Part shown: positions 34,019 through 43,310 of the stretch, piece after piece
Layout: each line of letters starts with the position of its first letter
Position numbering within the stretch: the stretch's first letter is position 1
Assembly (NCBI RefSeq): GCF_003858655.1
Contig: NZ_RQXV01000007.1
Location: 1-64,000 of the forward strand
DNA: 64,000 nt
From: Amphritea balenae
Lineage (GTDB): Bacteria; Pseudomonadota; Gammaproteobacteria; Pseudomonadales; Balneatricaceae
Direction of reading: 5' to 3'
The notes under the pieces: generated by a model
Databases searched by the model: none
Seen by the model: only the letters and a program-made list of their open reading frames with translations
What the model was told of the DNA's origin: nothing
Position numbers and translations under genes: made by a program

Positions 34019-34492
34019 TTACTTAGCTGCCATGAGGCGTTGCTTCTGGCGGTTCCAGTCGCGATCTTTTTCTGCATCCCGTTTATCGTGCTGCTTTTTA
34101 CCTTTGGCTAGTGCGATTTCACACTTAACTTTATCGTTCTTCCAGTACAGGGAGAGGGCGATGCAGGTATAGCCTTTGGCCTGGACAGCGCCAATAAGTG
34201 TGTCGATCTCACGTCGGTTCAGCAGTAGCTTACGCTGACGGGTAGGATCGGCTACAACGTGGGTGCAGGCAGTTTTCAGTGGTGTGAAGTGGGCGCCAGC
34301 AAGCCAGGCTTCGCCGTTATGCAGAATCACATAGGAATCCACAAGCTGGGCGCGGCCATCGCGCAGACTTTTTACTTCCCATCCGGCCAGGGACAAACCC
34401 GCCTCGAACTTGGTATCGATATGATACTCATGCCGGGCTTTTTTGTTCTGACAGATGGTATTACTACTGACTTTCGGTTTCTTCTTTGCCAT
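34019..34492 (-). CDS. smpB: SsrA-binding protein SmpB
   Basis: A 157-residue Smp[40 protein letters not shown], and the basic tail ending [18 protein letters not shown] that enters the empty mRNA channel. The start is set at 34492 (MAKKKPK) because the family begins there; the frame is open 32 codons further but that extension is unrelated to SmpB. Immediately upstream of ssrA, the ancestral arrangement. Confidence 0.97.
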   Translation of the reverse strand: MAKKKPKVSSNTICQNKKARHEYHIDTKFEAGLSLAGWEVKSLRDGRAQLVDSYVILHNGEAWLAGAHFTPLKTACTHVVADPTRQRKLLLNRREIDTLIGAVQAKGYTCIALSLYWKNDKVKCEIALAKGKKQHDKRDAEKDRDWNRQKQRLMAAK

Positions 34493-34663
34493 GGCCGGGA
34501 TTATATAGAGCGGCCTTGAACAAAGAAAGGGGGGCGGCGGTGTTCTGTTTCTCAGGTTATTTTTATCTCGCAAAATGAGTACGGTCAATCATCTATTGAT
34601 AGCTTAATATGTATATGTTGGGAGTGAGTAGCTGGTTTTATTTGTTGTAGGGGAATAATCGAT

Positions 34664-37384
34664 ATGAGAAAGGGGCTTACAACCAATGTTCTGATACATA
34701 TGGCGGTGTTGATTGCTGTGGCGATTATTCCACTTGCATTCTTGAGCTACCAGCACGTTACTCAGACATTAAAAGAAAATACTTTTGATACCCTGCTGAA
34801 ATATACGGAAGAGCGGGGGCGATTTGAAAGCCTGATGCTAGTAGAGGCTGAAAGGAATACTGAGCTTATGAAACAACAGTTTCATAAGAATCATAAGCAA
34901 CGGTCCGAGCAGGACTATGCTGATCAGTTTGCTTATCAGACTCCAGTTCGGGAAGGTGGCAAGATTGGCCCCCATCTGGATTATCAAACCCACAGAGATA
35001 CTGGTGTCATTATCAGTGATGATTTCAGTGTATCGTCAAGCCTCAAAGTTAGTTTGGTCGATATTATCGATGTTATTGAAACCATGGGCGCTGCTTGGAA
35101 GGAACGCTTCCTGGCATCTTATTTTATAGCGGATAAGTACCTGGTTTCGATGGAAAATGTTGCAGTGATCATCAATGAAAAGAAAACCTTTTCTTATGGT
35201 GAGATGGATATTGTCAAATCAGGTCTGCCTGAAAACAATCCCAGTGGGGAGTTACGTTGGAGTGCGCCATACCATGATCCTATCGAGCGTTTGGCGATGA
35301 TTGGCATCATCAATCCACTATATGTTGATGGGCAGTATATCGGGAATATGTGTCAGGATATTTTACTCAACGATATGTTTGACCGACTGACGCAAAAGCA
35401 GCTTGAAGGAACCGCCTTGGCGGTAGTGCATAAAAGTGGCCAGCTCATAGCTCATTCGGATCCGCAGATAATGGCGGCGCTGGTCGAGGAGCCTGGTAGA
35501 TTCAAGCTTAATGAATCTAATGATGTTGACTTAAAGGCGATTTATGAGGCTGTGGGAAAGGTCGATGATGAGGTGGTGATAGTAGAGCCTGAGGATAGTC
35601 AGAATATTATTGTGGTAGCAAAAATGCAGGGGCCTGAATGGTATTACATCACACTCTATCCTAAAACATTGCTGGAAAGCCTCGCAGAGGCAACAACTCA
35701 ATTGTTTGTGTTTGGTGCCTTATTTTTGTTCCTGATTGAAATGATTCTGGTGTTTTTTGTACTCAGGCGCAAAGTAGTTGCGCCCCTGAATAGGCTCGTA
35801 GTAACGACGGATGAATTTGTTAGTGGTGCTACGCCGTTTATCCCTGAAGTTGAACGTGAAGATGAAATAGGAGTTCTGGGCCGATCATTCATTAAAATGG
35901 CTCGGCGAATCAATGATTATTCGACCAATCTGGAAAATAGAGTATCGGAACGAACACGAGAGTTAGTGCATGCCAGGGAACTTGCTGAGGCTGCAAACCA
36001 GGCTAAAAGTGAGTTTCTCTCTAATATGAGTCATGAGATAAGAACACCAATGAATGCTGTCATTGGTTATGCCGAATTACTTAAAATGCGTTTGAGCGAT
36101 GCTAAAGAACGACGCTATATAGATACAATATGTAGCAGCAGCAATAATCTTTTGAATCTCATAAATGATGTTTTGGATTTGTCCAAGATTGAAGCGGGTA
36201 AGATGGAGCTACGCTGCACAGTAAATGATGTTCGGACACTATTAGATGAAATTACAGAAATTTTTTATGCAGTCTCAACAGAAAAGGGGGTGGATATCAG
36301 GGTAGAGGTTGCTGATGATGTGCCTCAGGCGCTGATTCTGGACCGGGAGCGGGTAAGGCAGGTATTAATAAATCTGGTTGGTAATGCGATTAAATTCACA
36401 GATGTAGGGCATATCCTCGTACGTGTTAAATCAGTAGGTGTGCCTGAGGTTAGCCAGGTGAATTTGATATTTGAGGTTGAAGATTCGGGTGTAGGGATAT
36501 CACCTGAGCAGCAAGACAGAATCTTTGGCGTGTTCGAACAAGTTATAGATAAGAATGCAACCTTTGTGGGCGGCACTGGCTTGGGTTTAGCAATATCTCA
36601 GCGCTTAGTCCATATGATGGACGGGCAAATAACAGTAGATAGTGAGTTAGGGGCAGGAACTACATTTACAGTTAAGCTTTCAGGTCTCGATATTGCTGCT
36701 CTGAGTGAGCTTGAGCAGGAGCGGACAGCTTTGAATTATGACCAGATAAACTTTGAAAAAGCTACCATTCTGATTGCCGATGATATTGATTATAACCGTG
36801 AAATACTTGCCGAATATATTAAGAGTTGGGGCTTTAATATTGTTTTTGCTCAGAATGGCATTGAGGTGCTTGAACAGGTAAAGGCTCGTTCGTTGGATCT
36901 CATCTTGCTGGACATGAAAATGCCAAAAATGGATGGCTATGAAGTGGCAGAAAGACTTCAGCAGAATGATTTGTTTAGAGAAATACCAATAATTGCGGTG
37001 ACAGCGTCGGCTTTGAAAGAAGATGAAGAGGTTATTTCTAAGTTATGCGATGGTTATTTACGCAAGCCAGTGCAACGGATAGACCTTGTTAAAATGCTGA
37101 TGGATTTCTTGCCGCACTCTTTGAAGGAAACGAGTTCTGAGTTGGGCTCGGTCATACAATATTCAGAACGAGAGCTCCGTGAACAACTATTGAGATTACC
37201 TGAACAGTGGCTTAATAATGCAAAATCGCTAGCGGTGTTGTGCCAAGCAGAAGAGCTGAAAGAGATTTTGGAGGCAATTCGAATAGAGTATCCTGCAGTG
37301 TATGTATCTATTAACGAGAACCTTAGAGATTTCAGGTTTGATTTGATCTTGTCAGATTTGAAGATGGCTGAAGAAGTGGGTTGA
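34664..37384 (+). CDS. Hybrid sensor histidine kinase with Cache-type sensor
   Basis: A 906-residue protein: TM1 (about 10-28), a long periplasmic double-Cache-like domain (about 30-340), TM2 (about 345-367), HAMP, HisKA with His457 (NMSHEIRTP), ATPase domain ([27 protein letters not shown]) and a receiver with Asp750 (LILLDMKMP). A C-terminal ~100-residue region lacks an obvious Hpt histidine. The partner regulator is not adjacent. Together with the next gene it interrupts the usual smpB-ratA neighbourhood. Ligand unknown. Confidence 0.93.
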   Translation: MRKGLTTNVLIHMAVLIAVAIIPLAFLSYQHVTQTLKENTFDTLLKYTEERGRFESLMLVEAERNTELMKQQFHKNHKQRSEQDYADQFAYQTPVREGGKIGPHLDYQTHRDTGVIISDDFSVSSSLKVSLVDIIDVIETMGAAWKERFLASYFIADKYLVSMENVAVIINEKKTFSYGEMDIVKSGLPENNPSGELRWSAPYHDPIERLAMIGIINPLYVDGQYIGNMCQDILLNDMFDRLTQKQLEGTALAVVHKSGQLIAHSDPQIMAALVEEPGRFKLNESNDVDLKAIYEAVGKVDDEVVIVEPEDSQNIIVVAKMQGPEWYYITLYPKTLLESLAEATTQLFVFGALFLFLIEMILVFFVLRRKVVAPLNRLVVTTDEFVSGATPFIPEVEREDEIGVLGRSFIKMARRINDYSTNLENRVSERTRELVHARELAEAANQAKSEFLSNMSHEIRTPMNAVIGYAELLKMRLSDAKERRYIDTICSSSNNLLNLINDVLDLSKIEAGKMELRCTVNDVRTLLDEITEIFYAVSTEKGVDIRVEVADDVPQALILDRERVRQVLINLVGNAIKFTDVGHILVRVKSVGVPEVSQVNLIFEVEDSGVGISPEQQDRIFGVFEQVIDKNATFVGGTGLGLAISQRLVHMMDGQITVDSELGAGTTFTVKLSGLDIAALSELEQERTALNYDQINFEKATILIADDIDYNREILAEYIKSWGFNIVFAQNGIEVLEQVKARSLDLILLDMKMPKMDGYEVAERLQQNDLFREIPIIAVTASALKEDEEVISKLCDGYLRKPVQRIDLVKMLMDFLPHSLKETSSELGSVIQYSERELREQLLRLPEQWLNNAKSLAVLCQAEELKEILEAIRIEYPAVYVSINENLRDFRFDLILSDLKMAEEVG

Positions 37385-37494
37385 ATATCTATATACTATT
37401 TTGTTTCAGGTCCATTGATGCAGGCCGTTGTATTTGACGGGTAAAACCCGGAAAATCCACAATCCAAAATTAGTGCTTATTTTAAGAGATATAC

Positions 37495-38859
37495 ATGAAA
37501 GATCGTCAAAATATCCATGGTTCATGGGCAAATCGCTGGATCTTTATCCTGGCAGCGACCGGTTCTGCGGTAGGGCTGGGTAATATTTGGAAATTCCCTT
37601 ACATCGCGGGTGAAAACGGTGGCGGTGCTTTTGTACTGGTATACCTGCTGTTTATTCTGGGTGTAGGTGTTCCTATTATGATGGCTGAGGTATTGGTTGG
37701 CCGTCGAGGTCGTCAAAGTCCGATTAACTCGATGCGCGAAGTGGCTATCGAGGCGAATCACTCCCCTAAGTGGGCGATTGTTGGCTGGATGGGTGCGTTA
37801 GCAGGCTTTCTGATCTTCTCGTTCTACTCTGTGGTAGCAGGCTGGGTACTGGCCTATGTTGCTGGGATGGCGAACGGTGATTTTCTGGATATCGGTAGTG
37901 AGCAGGCGGGTAAGGTATTTAACGACCTGTTGGCTGACCCTCAGGCGCTGTTGATCTGGCACACGGTATTTGTGGTGCTGGTGATGACGGTTGTTATGGG
38001 CGGTGTAAATAAAGGTCTTGAGCGGGCTACCCGTATCATGATGCCGGCACTGTTTGTGCTGCTGCTGGTGTTACTGGGCTATTCCATGACAACGGGATCT
38101 TTTGGTGAAGGTGTCGACTTCCTGTTCCACTTTGATCCTTCTGCATTGTCCTGGGATGCGGTGTTAGTCGCACTGGGTCACTCGTTCTTTACTCTGTCTC
38201 TGGGTATGGGCGCAATTATGGCTTACGGCTCTTATATGCCTAAGGGTGCTTCTATCGGCAGTACCGTAATGACCATTGCAGCGCTGGATACCATTGTTGC
38301 GCTGGTGGCTGGCCTGGCTATCTTCCCGATTGTATTTGCTAATTCGCTTGATCCGGGTGCGGGTCCTGGTCTGATGTTTATTACCTTGCCGGTGGCCTTT
38401 GGTCAGATGCCGGGTGGTCAGATCTTTGGCTTCCTGTTCTTTGTCTTAGTCGGTCTGGCGGCATGGAGTTCGGCTATCTCTCTGATGGAGCCTGCGGCTG
38501 CATGGATGGTTGAGCGCTTTGGTATGAAGCGGGCGCCGGTGTGTGTCATTCTGGGTATTGTGGTTTGGATACTGGGTATTGCCGCTCTGAGTTCGTTCAA
38601 CATCGGTAGTGATATTGCGCTGTTCGGCATGAATATCTTTGATTTCCTTGATTTCATTACCGCGAATGTGATGTTGCCGTTGGGTGGTCTGTTTGTGGCC
38701 TGCTTCGCAGGCTGGGTACTGACTAAACAGATCTCTCAGAATGAGCTGGCGATTAAGCGTCCGGGTGTTTATGCACTTTGGTTAGTATTGATCCGTTATG
38801 TTGCACCGCTTGCGGTTGCTGCAATCTTTATTCTGAATCTGATTGAGAAGTTGGGCTGA
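37495..38859 (+). CDS. Sodium-dependent transporter of the NSS/SNF family
   Basis: A 454-residue inner-membrane protein with about 11-12 helices. The N terminus carries the NSS signature (WANRWIFILAATGSAVGLGNIWKFPYI, shown in part by GSAVGLGNIWKFPY) that forms the sodium and substrate sites, and GENGGGAFVLVYL follows. Bacterial members take up amino acids or related amines with sodium, fitting a marine lifestyle. Substrate not predictable. Six bases before ratA. Confidence 0.93.
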   Translation: MKDRQNIHGSWANRWIFILAATGSAVGLGNIWKFPYIAGENGGGAFVLVYLLFILGVGVPIMMAEVLVGRRGRQSPINSMREVAIEANHSPKWAIVGWMGALAGFLIFSFYSVVAGWVLAYVAGMANGDFLDIGSEQAGKVFNDLLADPQALLIWHTVFVVLVMTVVMGGVNKGLERATRIMMPALFVLLLVLLGYSMTTGSFGEGVDFLFHFDPSALSWDAVLVALGHSFFTLSLGMGAIMAYGSYMPKGASIGSTVMTIAALDTIVALVAGLAIFPIVFANSLDPGAGPGLMFITLPVAFGQMPGGQIFGFLFFVLVGLAAWSSAISLMEPAAAWMVERFGMKRAPVCVILGIVVWILGIAALSSFNIGSDIALFGMNIFDFLDFITANVMLPLGGLFVACFAGWVLTKQISQNELAIKRPGVYALWLVLIRYVAPLAVAAIFILNLIEKLG

Positions 38860-38864
38860 TCTGA

Positions 38865-39299
38865 ATGGCACAAGTAGACCGGAGTGCGCTGGTACTCCAC
38901 ACAGCGGAGCAGATGTTTAATCTGGTAAATGATGTGGAAAACTATCCGCAGTTTCTGCCCTGGTGTTCCGGCTCTACTGTTCTTGAATCGACCGATGAGA
39001 TTATGCAGGCGAGTCTGTATGTTGCCAAGGCGGGGCTTAAGTACAGCTTTACTACGCGTAACGCTCTACAGCGGCCGGAACGGATCCATATGGAGCTGGT
39101 TGAAGGCCCTTTCTCTAGTTTGTCGGGCGTCTGGACCTTCAAGCCACTCAGTGATGAGGCCTGTAAGGTCAGTCTGAGTCTGCAGTTTGATTTTTCTGGT
39201 AAGCTTGCCAGTATGGCGATGAGCAAGGTGTTTAATCAGATGGCGGCGACGATGGTCGATGCTTTTGTCAGCCGGGCTGACCAGGTCTATGGTTCCTGA
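38865..39299 (+). CDS. ratA: RatA/Coq10-family START-domain protein
   Basis: A 144-residue polyketide-cyclase/START fold protein: RSALVLHTAEQMFNLVNDV, NYPQFLPWCSGS, then GPFSSLSGVWTF. Orthologue of E. coli RatA (YfjG), described both as a ribosome-association inhibitor and as a Coq10-like ubiquinone-binding protein. Next to rnfH, as is usual in Gammaproteobacteria. Which of the two roles applies is not decided by sequence. Confidence 0.93.
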   Translation: MAQVDRSALVLHTAEQMFNLVNDVENYPQFLPWCSGSTVLESTDEIMQASLYVAKAGLKYSFTTRNALQRPERIHMELVEGPFSSLSGVWTFKPLSDEACKVSLSLQFDFSGKLASMAMSKVFNQMAATMVDAFVSRADQVYGS

Positions 39300-39386
39300 A
39301 GTCTGGCTGGATCAGAACTAAATATCAGGGCTTACAATCAGAGCTTACTTATTAGAGCTTAGTATCAGGGCTGAGAGGAAGAATCG

Positions 39387-39695
39387 ATGATGCAGGTAGA
39401 AGTGGCTTACGCGCTGCCCCATGAACAGAAAATTATCAGTCTGCAGGTGGCTGAAGACTGTTCTATCTATGAGGCGGTGATTCAGTCGCGCATTGCAGAG
39501 CTGTTTCCGCAGATCGACCTGGAAAATGATCCTATGGGGATCTTTGGTAAAGGGGTACGTGATGCGAAGAATACTATCCTTAAGCCAGGACAGCGGGTGG
39601 AGATCTATCGTCCGTTGATTGCCGATCCGAAAGAGGCCCGGGCTAAACGGGCTGCTAAGGCAAAGGCGGAACGAGAGGCGGGTGATAAAGCGTAA
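39387..39695 (+). CDS. rnfH: RnfH family protein (RatB)
   Basis: A 102-residue ubiquitin-like beta-grasp protein: MQVEVAYALPHEQKIISLQV, FGKGVRDAKNTILKPGQRVEIYRPL. The basic tail is Ala/Lys-rich. It is the conserved companion of ratA. Two tandem ATG codons (39387, 39390) follow GAGAGGAAG; either may be used. Function of the family is not established. Confidence 0.92.
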   Translation: MMQVEVAYALPHEQKIISLQVAEDCSIYEAVIQSRIAELFPQIDLENDPMGIFGKGVRDAKNTILKPGQRVEIYRPLIADPKEARAKRAAKAKAEREAGDKA

Positions 39696-39720
39696 ATAGC
39701 CGTCTGTTGTGTTTAAAGTT

Positions 39721-39750
39721 AAAAAAACCGGGTTAGGCCCGGTTTTTTTG
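39721..39750. terminator. Bidirectional terminator between rnfH and bamE
   Basis: AAAAAACCGGG-TTAGG-CCCGGTTTTTTT: stem with A and T runs on both sides, serving two convergent genes. Confidence 0.9.
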
Positions 39751-39763
39751 TATCTGGAAAAAC

Positions 39764-40102
39764 TTACTGTTGATTGCCGCCAGGACGGAAGTCACCGGCC
39801 ATATTAGAAAGCTTGCCGCTCTCATCAAATATAACGGTCAGGCGTTCCTGAGTGACTGCACCGGTTTCACCGGACTTATAACGGTAAATATAATCCCAGC
39901 GATTAACGTTGAAACTGTCTGTGATCAGGGGCGTTCCCAGTACATAACGGACCTGATTCTGGGTCATGCCAGGGCGGAGTTTATCAACCATCTCCTGGGT
40001 TATGTTATTCCCCTGAGGAATATCAATTTTGTAAACCCCGGGAAAATCAGCACAGCCGACCAATAAAATAGCAGTAAAAACGCCAATAAGAACTTTTTGC
40101 AT
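39764..40102 (-). CDS. bamE: Outer membrane assembly lipoprotein BamE (SmpA)
   Basis: A 112-residue lipoprotein: signal peptide MQKVLIGVFTAILLVGC with lipobox LVGC, then the BamE core IPQGNNITQEMVDKLRPGMTQNQVRYVLGTP and WDYIYRYK. Part of the BAM complex that inserts beta-barrel proteins. Start at 40102 gives the correct signal peptide; the frame extends 20 codons further without support. Divergent from fur, 89 bases apart. Confidence 0.96.
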   Translation of the reverse strand: MQKVLIGVFTAILLVGCADFPGVYKIDIPQGNNITQEMVDKLRPGMTQNQVRYVLGTPLITDSFNVNRWDYIYRYKSGETGAVTQERLTVIFDESGKLSNMAGDFRPGGNQQ

Positions 40103-40191
40103 CAGTAAATGACTTCCACTTTCGTGAATAAAAACAGATAATTGGATTTGCAAGTCTAACATTCGTTGCGACCTACATCATAGAGAAAGAT

Positions 40192-40617
40192 ATGGCACTT
40201 GAAAATCAGGAATTAAGAAAAGCAGGTCTGAAGGTGACTTTACCCCGGGTGAAGATTTACCAGATTCTTGAAAAGGCCGGTGAAGGCGACCACTTCAGCG
40301 CGGAAGATATCTATAAGATTCTGCTGGATCTGAATGAGGATGTGGGGCTGGCAACGGTATACCGCGTGCTGACTCAGTTTGAAGCGGCAGGCCTGGTATC
40401 CCGTCATCACTTTGAAGGTGGCCACTCTGTATTTGAACTGGCGCATGATGAACAGCATGATCATATCGTTTGTGTAAAATGCGGCAAAGTCCGTGAGTTT
40501 AGCGATCCGTCACTGAAGCAGCGTCAGGATGAGATTGCCCAGGAGCTGGGCTTTAAAATTACCGACCGCACTTTGTATCTGTATGGCGAATGCGCCGAAG
40601 GCTGCGAGAAGTCCTGA
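40192..40617 (+). CDS. fur: Ferric uptake regulator Fur
   Basis: A 141-residue Fur: winged helix with recognition region DVGLATVYRVLTQFEAAGLV, the metal-site HHFEGGHSVFEL, the HDHIVCVKCGKV motif and the C-terminal CAEGC. It represses iron-uptake genes when bound to iron. Placed between bamE and recN, as in other Gammaproteobacteria. A terminator follows. Confidence 0.97.
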   Translation: MALENQELRKAGLKVTLPRVKIYQILEKAGEGDHFSAEDIYKILLDLNEDVGLATVYRVLTQFEAAGLVSRHHFEGGHSVFELAHDEQHDHIVCVKCGKVREFSDPSLKQRQDEIAQELGFKITDRTLYLYGECAEGCEKS

Positions 40618-40644
40618 TTTATAGGTAAGTAACAGTCTTATTCG

Positions 40645-40673
40645 AAAAAAACCGGCCTGAGCCGGTTTTTTTG
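40645..40673. terminator. Terminator between fur and recN
   Basis: AAAAAACCGGC-CTGA-GCCGGTTTTTTT hairpin, flanked by A and T runs and usable from both sides. Confidence 0.9.
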
Positions 40674-40745
40674 TGTCTGCGTTTAGCCTGATGTTCCAGC
40701 CTGTCTCCAGGCTGTTCTTCTTAAGCTGTCTCAAGAGCTTTTATT

Positions 40746-42416
40746 TTAAGCAGTCTCTAGACCGAGCATCTCCCTGGCATGATCGAGGGAGGTTTCTGTT
40801 ACATCAATCCCCCCCAGCATGCGGGCAACTTCGCCGACCCTCTGATCAATATTAAGCTGATCGATACGGGTATGGGTTTTGTTTTTGTCGCTCTGTTTGC
40901 TGACGAACAGGTGCTGATGGCCCTGTGCAGCAACCTGAGGCTGGTGGGTAACTACCATGACCTGACTGTGCTCACCCAATTGACGTAGTAACCTGCCCAC
41001 CACTTCGGCGATTGCTCCGCCAATGCCCACATCAACCTCATCGAAGATCAGGCTGGGAGTGCTGGACGATTGCGCGGTAATGACCTGTATCGCCAGAGAG
41101 ATACGTGACAGTTCGCCACCGGAGGCGATCTTATTCAGTGGTCGGGCGGGCTGGCCGGTATTGGTGCTGATCAGGAACTCGACCTCTTCCAGACCGTGGG
41201 CACTCAACTGTTGTTCTGGGTAAGCTGTTAGCGCAACTTCAATCTTAGCTGCGGTCATGCCCAGACTGTGAAGCTGTTTATTGACCTCTGATCCTAAGGT
41301 TTTGGCCGCTTTCTGACGGGTCTTGCTGAGTTTTTCAGCACTGGCGATGAAGGCTTGTTTTGCCAGCTCGGTTTCCTGCTGAAGCTCTTCAAGTGCCTGG
41401 TCGGACAAGCTAAGGCCGTCCAGCTCCTGTTGAATTTGTTGCTGAAATGCCGTCAGTTGCTCTGGGGGGACCCGGTTTTTGCGGGCAAGATCAAAAATAG
41501 TGCTGAGGCGCTCTTCTACTATTATCTGACGCTCGGGGTTAAGTTCGACCCGGTCCATATAGTGGCTGATCTCTTGTGCGGCTTCTTCTATCTGAATATG
41601 GGCACTGTTAAGCATCTCAATTGTTTGTGTGATTGAGGGCGAGGTGCCTTTCATATTACTTAGTAGATGCTGACACTGATTCAGCAGACTCAGGCAGTTT
41701 CCGGATTCACTGTCGCTGGTTATTTGCAGGATCTGCTGACCCGATTGCAAAATCTCGCCAGCGTTTGCCAGTGTATTTTGTTCTTCTACTAAGGCTTCAA
41801 ACTCACCTTCACTAAGCCCTATCTGCTCTAACTCTTCTGCCTGATAACGCAGCAGCTGAACCTGGGCTGCTTGTTCTTCGCTCTGTTCGGTGAGCTTATG
41901 CAGGCGAGTACTGAGGCTGTTCCAGTTGCGGAACATCTGTCGGGTTTTATTCGCCAGATCACCTTTACCTGAGTATGCATCCAACAGATAGCGGTGATGG
42001 TCTTTTTTCAGTAGTCGCTGGTGTTCATGCTGACCATGAATTTCGATCAGGTATTCACCCAGCTCGCGTACTTTATTAATCGGGCAGGGGCTGCCGTTAA
42101 TATAGCTGCGGGAGCGCCCTTCATTGGTGATAACCCGGCGTAGGATGCAGTCTTCGTCATCCATATCCTGAAGCTTCAGCCACTTTTTAGCCGCCGGAAT
42201 ATTGTTAATGTCGAAGCTGGCAATGATTTCTGCCCGCTCGGCGCCCCGGCGTACAGAGCCCATATCGGCCCGGTCGCCCAGAGCCAGGCCCAGTGCATCG
42301 AGCATGATTGATTTGCCGGCACCGGTTTCACCACTGACAACGGTCATCCCTTTGTTCAGTTCCAGATCCAGTTGTTCGACAATTGCATAGTTACGAATAT
42401 TGAGTTGTGTCAGCAT
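40746..42416 (-). CDS. recN: DNA repair protein RecN
   Basis: A 556-residue SMC-like ATPase: Walker A GETGAGKSIMLDALG (about 30-44), coiled-coil middle, and the C-terminal ABC signature LSRISLAIQ with Walker B LIFDEVDVGIGG. RecN acts in double-strand-break repair. The usual LexA control site was not identified in the upstream gap. Confidence 0.97.
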   Translation of the reverse strand: MLTQLNIRNYAIVEQLDLELNKGMTVVSGETGAGKSIMLDALGLALGDRADMGSVRRGAERAEIIASFDINNIPAAKKWLKLQDMDDEDCILRRVITNEGRSRSYINGSPCPINKVRELGEYLIEIHGQHEHQRLLKKDHHRYLLDAYSGKGDLANKTRQMFRNWNSLSTRLHKLTEQSEEQAAQVQLLRYQAEELEQIGLSEGEFEALVEEQNTLANAGEILQSGQQILQITSDSESGNCLSLLNQCQHLLSNMKGTSPSITQTIEMLNSAHIQIEEAAQEISHYMDRVELNPERQIIVEERLSTIFDLARKNRVPPEQLTAFQQQIQQELDGLSLSDQALEELQQETELAKQAFIASAEKLSKTRQKAAKTLGSEVNKQLHSLGMTAAKIEVALTAYPEQQLSAHGLEEVEFLISTNTGQPARPLNKIASGGELSRISLAIQVITAQSSSTPSLIFDEVDVGIGGAIAEVVGRLLRQLGEHSQVMVVTHQPQVAAQGHQHLFVSKQSDKNKTHTRIDQLNIDQRVGEVARMLGGIDVTETSLDHAREMLGLETA

Positions 42417-42521
42417 AACAATTTATCTGTGTTTTTATACAGTAGTTATTGTATAAGCCAATATTGTCAAAGTCGCAATCTGTTTCTCCTCACTCTGGTA
42501 AAAAAAATCTATAAATACCCA

Positions 42522-42549
42522 CTTGAATCTTGTTGCCTTAGCCCCATAT
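42522..42549 (+). promoter_or_regulatory. Sigma-32 heat-shock promoter of grpE
   Basis: CTTGAA at 42522, 14-base spacer, CCCCATAT at 42542, a near-consensus RpoH promoter 45 bases upstream of the grpE start. Confidence 0.85.
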
Positions 42550-42593
42550 AAAGCTCAACAGAATTTTCACGTTTGACATGGTTGGAGAAAGTG

Positions 42594-43190
42594 ATGGCAG
42601 GCGAAGATAAGACTCAGGTTGAAACTGAACAGCCAGAGGTTGTAGTTGAAGCAGCTGATGCAACTGAAGCATCCAATGAGACACCGGAACAGTTGGTTGA
42701 GGGCGATTTAGTTGATGTAGACGCGCTACAACTGGAACTGGCACAAGCTCAGGATCAGGTAGCTGGTTTGATCGATCAGGAACTGCGTACCCGAGCTGAT
42801 ATGCAGAATGTGCGTCGCCGGGCAGAGCAGGATGTAGAAAAGGCACATAAGTTTGCCTTAGATAAGTTTGTTAATGAGCTATTGCCGGTAGTCGATAGCC
42901 TTGAACGCGCAATTGAAGCGGCATCGTCCGATGATGAAGCTGTGAAAGTGCTGCGTGAAGGGGTTGAAATGACCCTGAATATGTTTGTATCCGGCCTGGG
43001 TAAGTTTAGTGTTGAACAGATTAACCCTATGGGCGAAGTATTTGATCCAGCACTGCATCAGGCGATGTCGATGGTACCGAATCCTGATGTTGCAGCAAAC
43101 AACGTAATGGCTGTAATGCAGAAAGGTTATAGCCTGAACGGACGTCTGATTCGTCCGGCGATGGTGATCGTTTCCAAGGGTGCTGAGTAA
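42594..43190 (+). CDS. grpE: Nucleotide exchange factor GrpE
   Basis: A 198-residue GrpE with an acidic N-terminal tail, a long coiled coil (DMQNVRRRAEQDVEKAHKFA) and the C-terminal wing (FDPALHQAMSMVPNPDV). It promotes ADP release from DnaK. ATG at 42594 is preferred, with GGAG 9 bases upstream; a TTG seven codons earlier overlaps that site. Downstream is dnaK. Confidence 0.96.
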   Translation: MAGEDKTQVETEQPEVVVEAADATEASNETPEQLVEGDLVDVDALQLELAQAQDQVAGLIDQELRTRADMQNVRRRAEQDVEKAHKFALDKFVNELLPVVDSLERAIEAASSDDEAVKVLREGVEMTLNMFVSGLGKFSVEQINPMGEVFDPALHQAMSMVPNPDVAANNVMAVMQKGYSLNGRLIRPAMVIVSKGAE

Positions 43191-43219
43191 ATAGTAACCA
43201 ATTAAGTTGGTGCCGGGCT

Positions 43220-43248
43220 CTTGAAACTGAGGAATCCGGACCTATATA
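43220..43248 (+). promoter_or_regulatory. Possible sigma-32 promoter of dnaK
   Basis: CTTGAAA at 43220, then a 14-base spacer and CCTATATA at 43241. The -35 part is consensus, the -10 part is weaker than at grpE. It would let dnaK-dnaJ be induced on their own. Confidence 0.5.
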
Positions 43249-43310
43249 GCTAGCAAGTTATAAAGAATTTAGTTCGCTCGGGCGAACGCAGAATTACGGG
43301 AGATTTTGAA

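Noticed and set aside
38865-39695. ratA-rnfH as a toxin-antitoxin pair
   Set aside because: They were once named as such, but RatA is a Coq10-like START protein and the pair is a conserved core locus, so a mobile toxin module is not supported.
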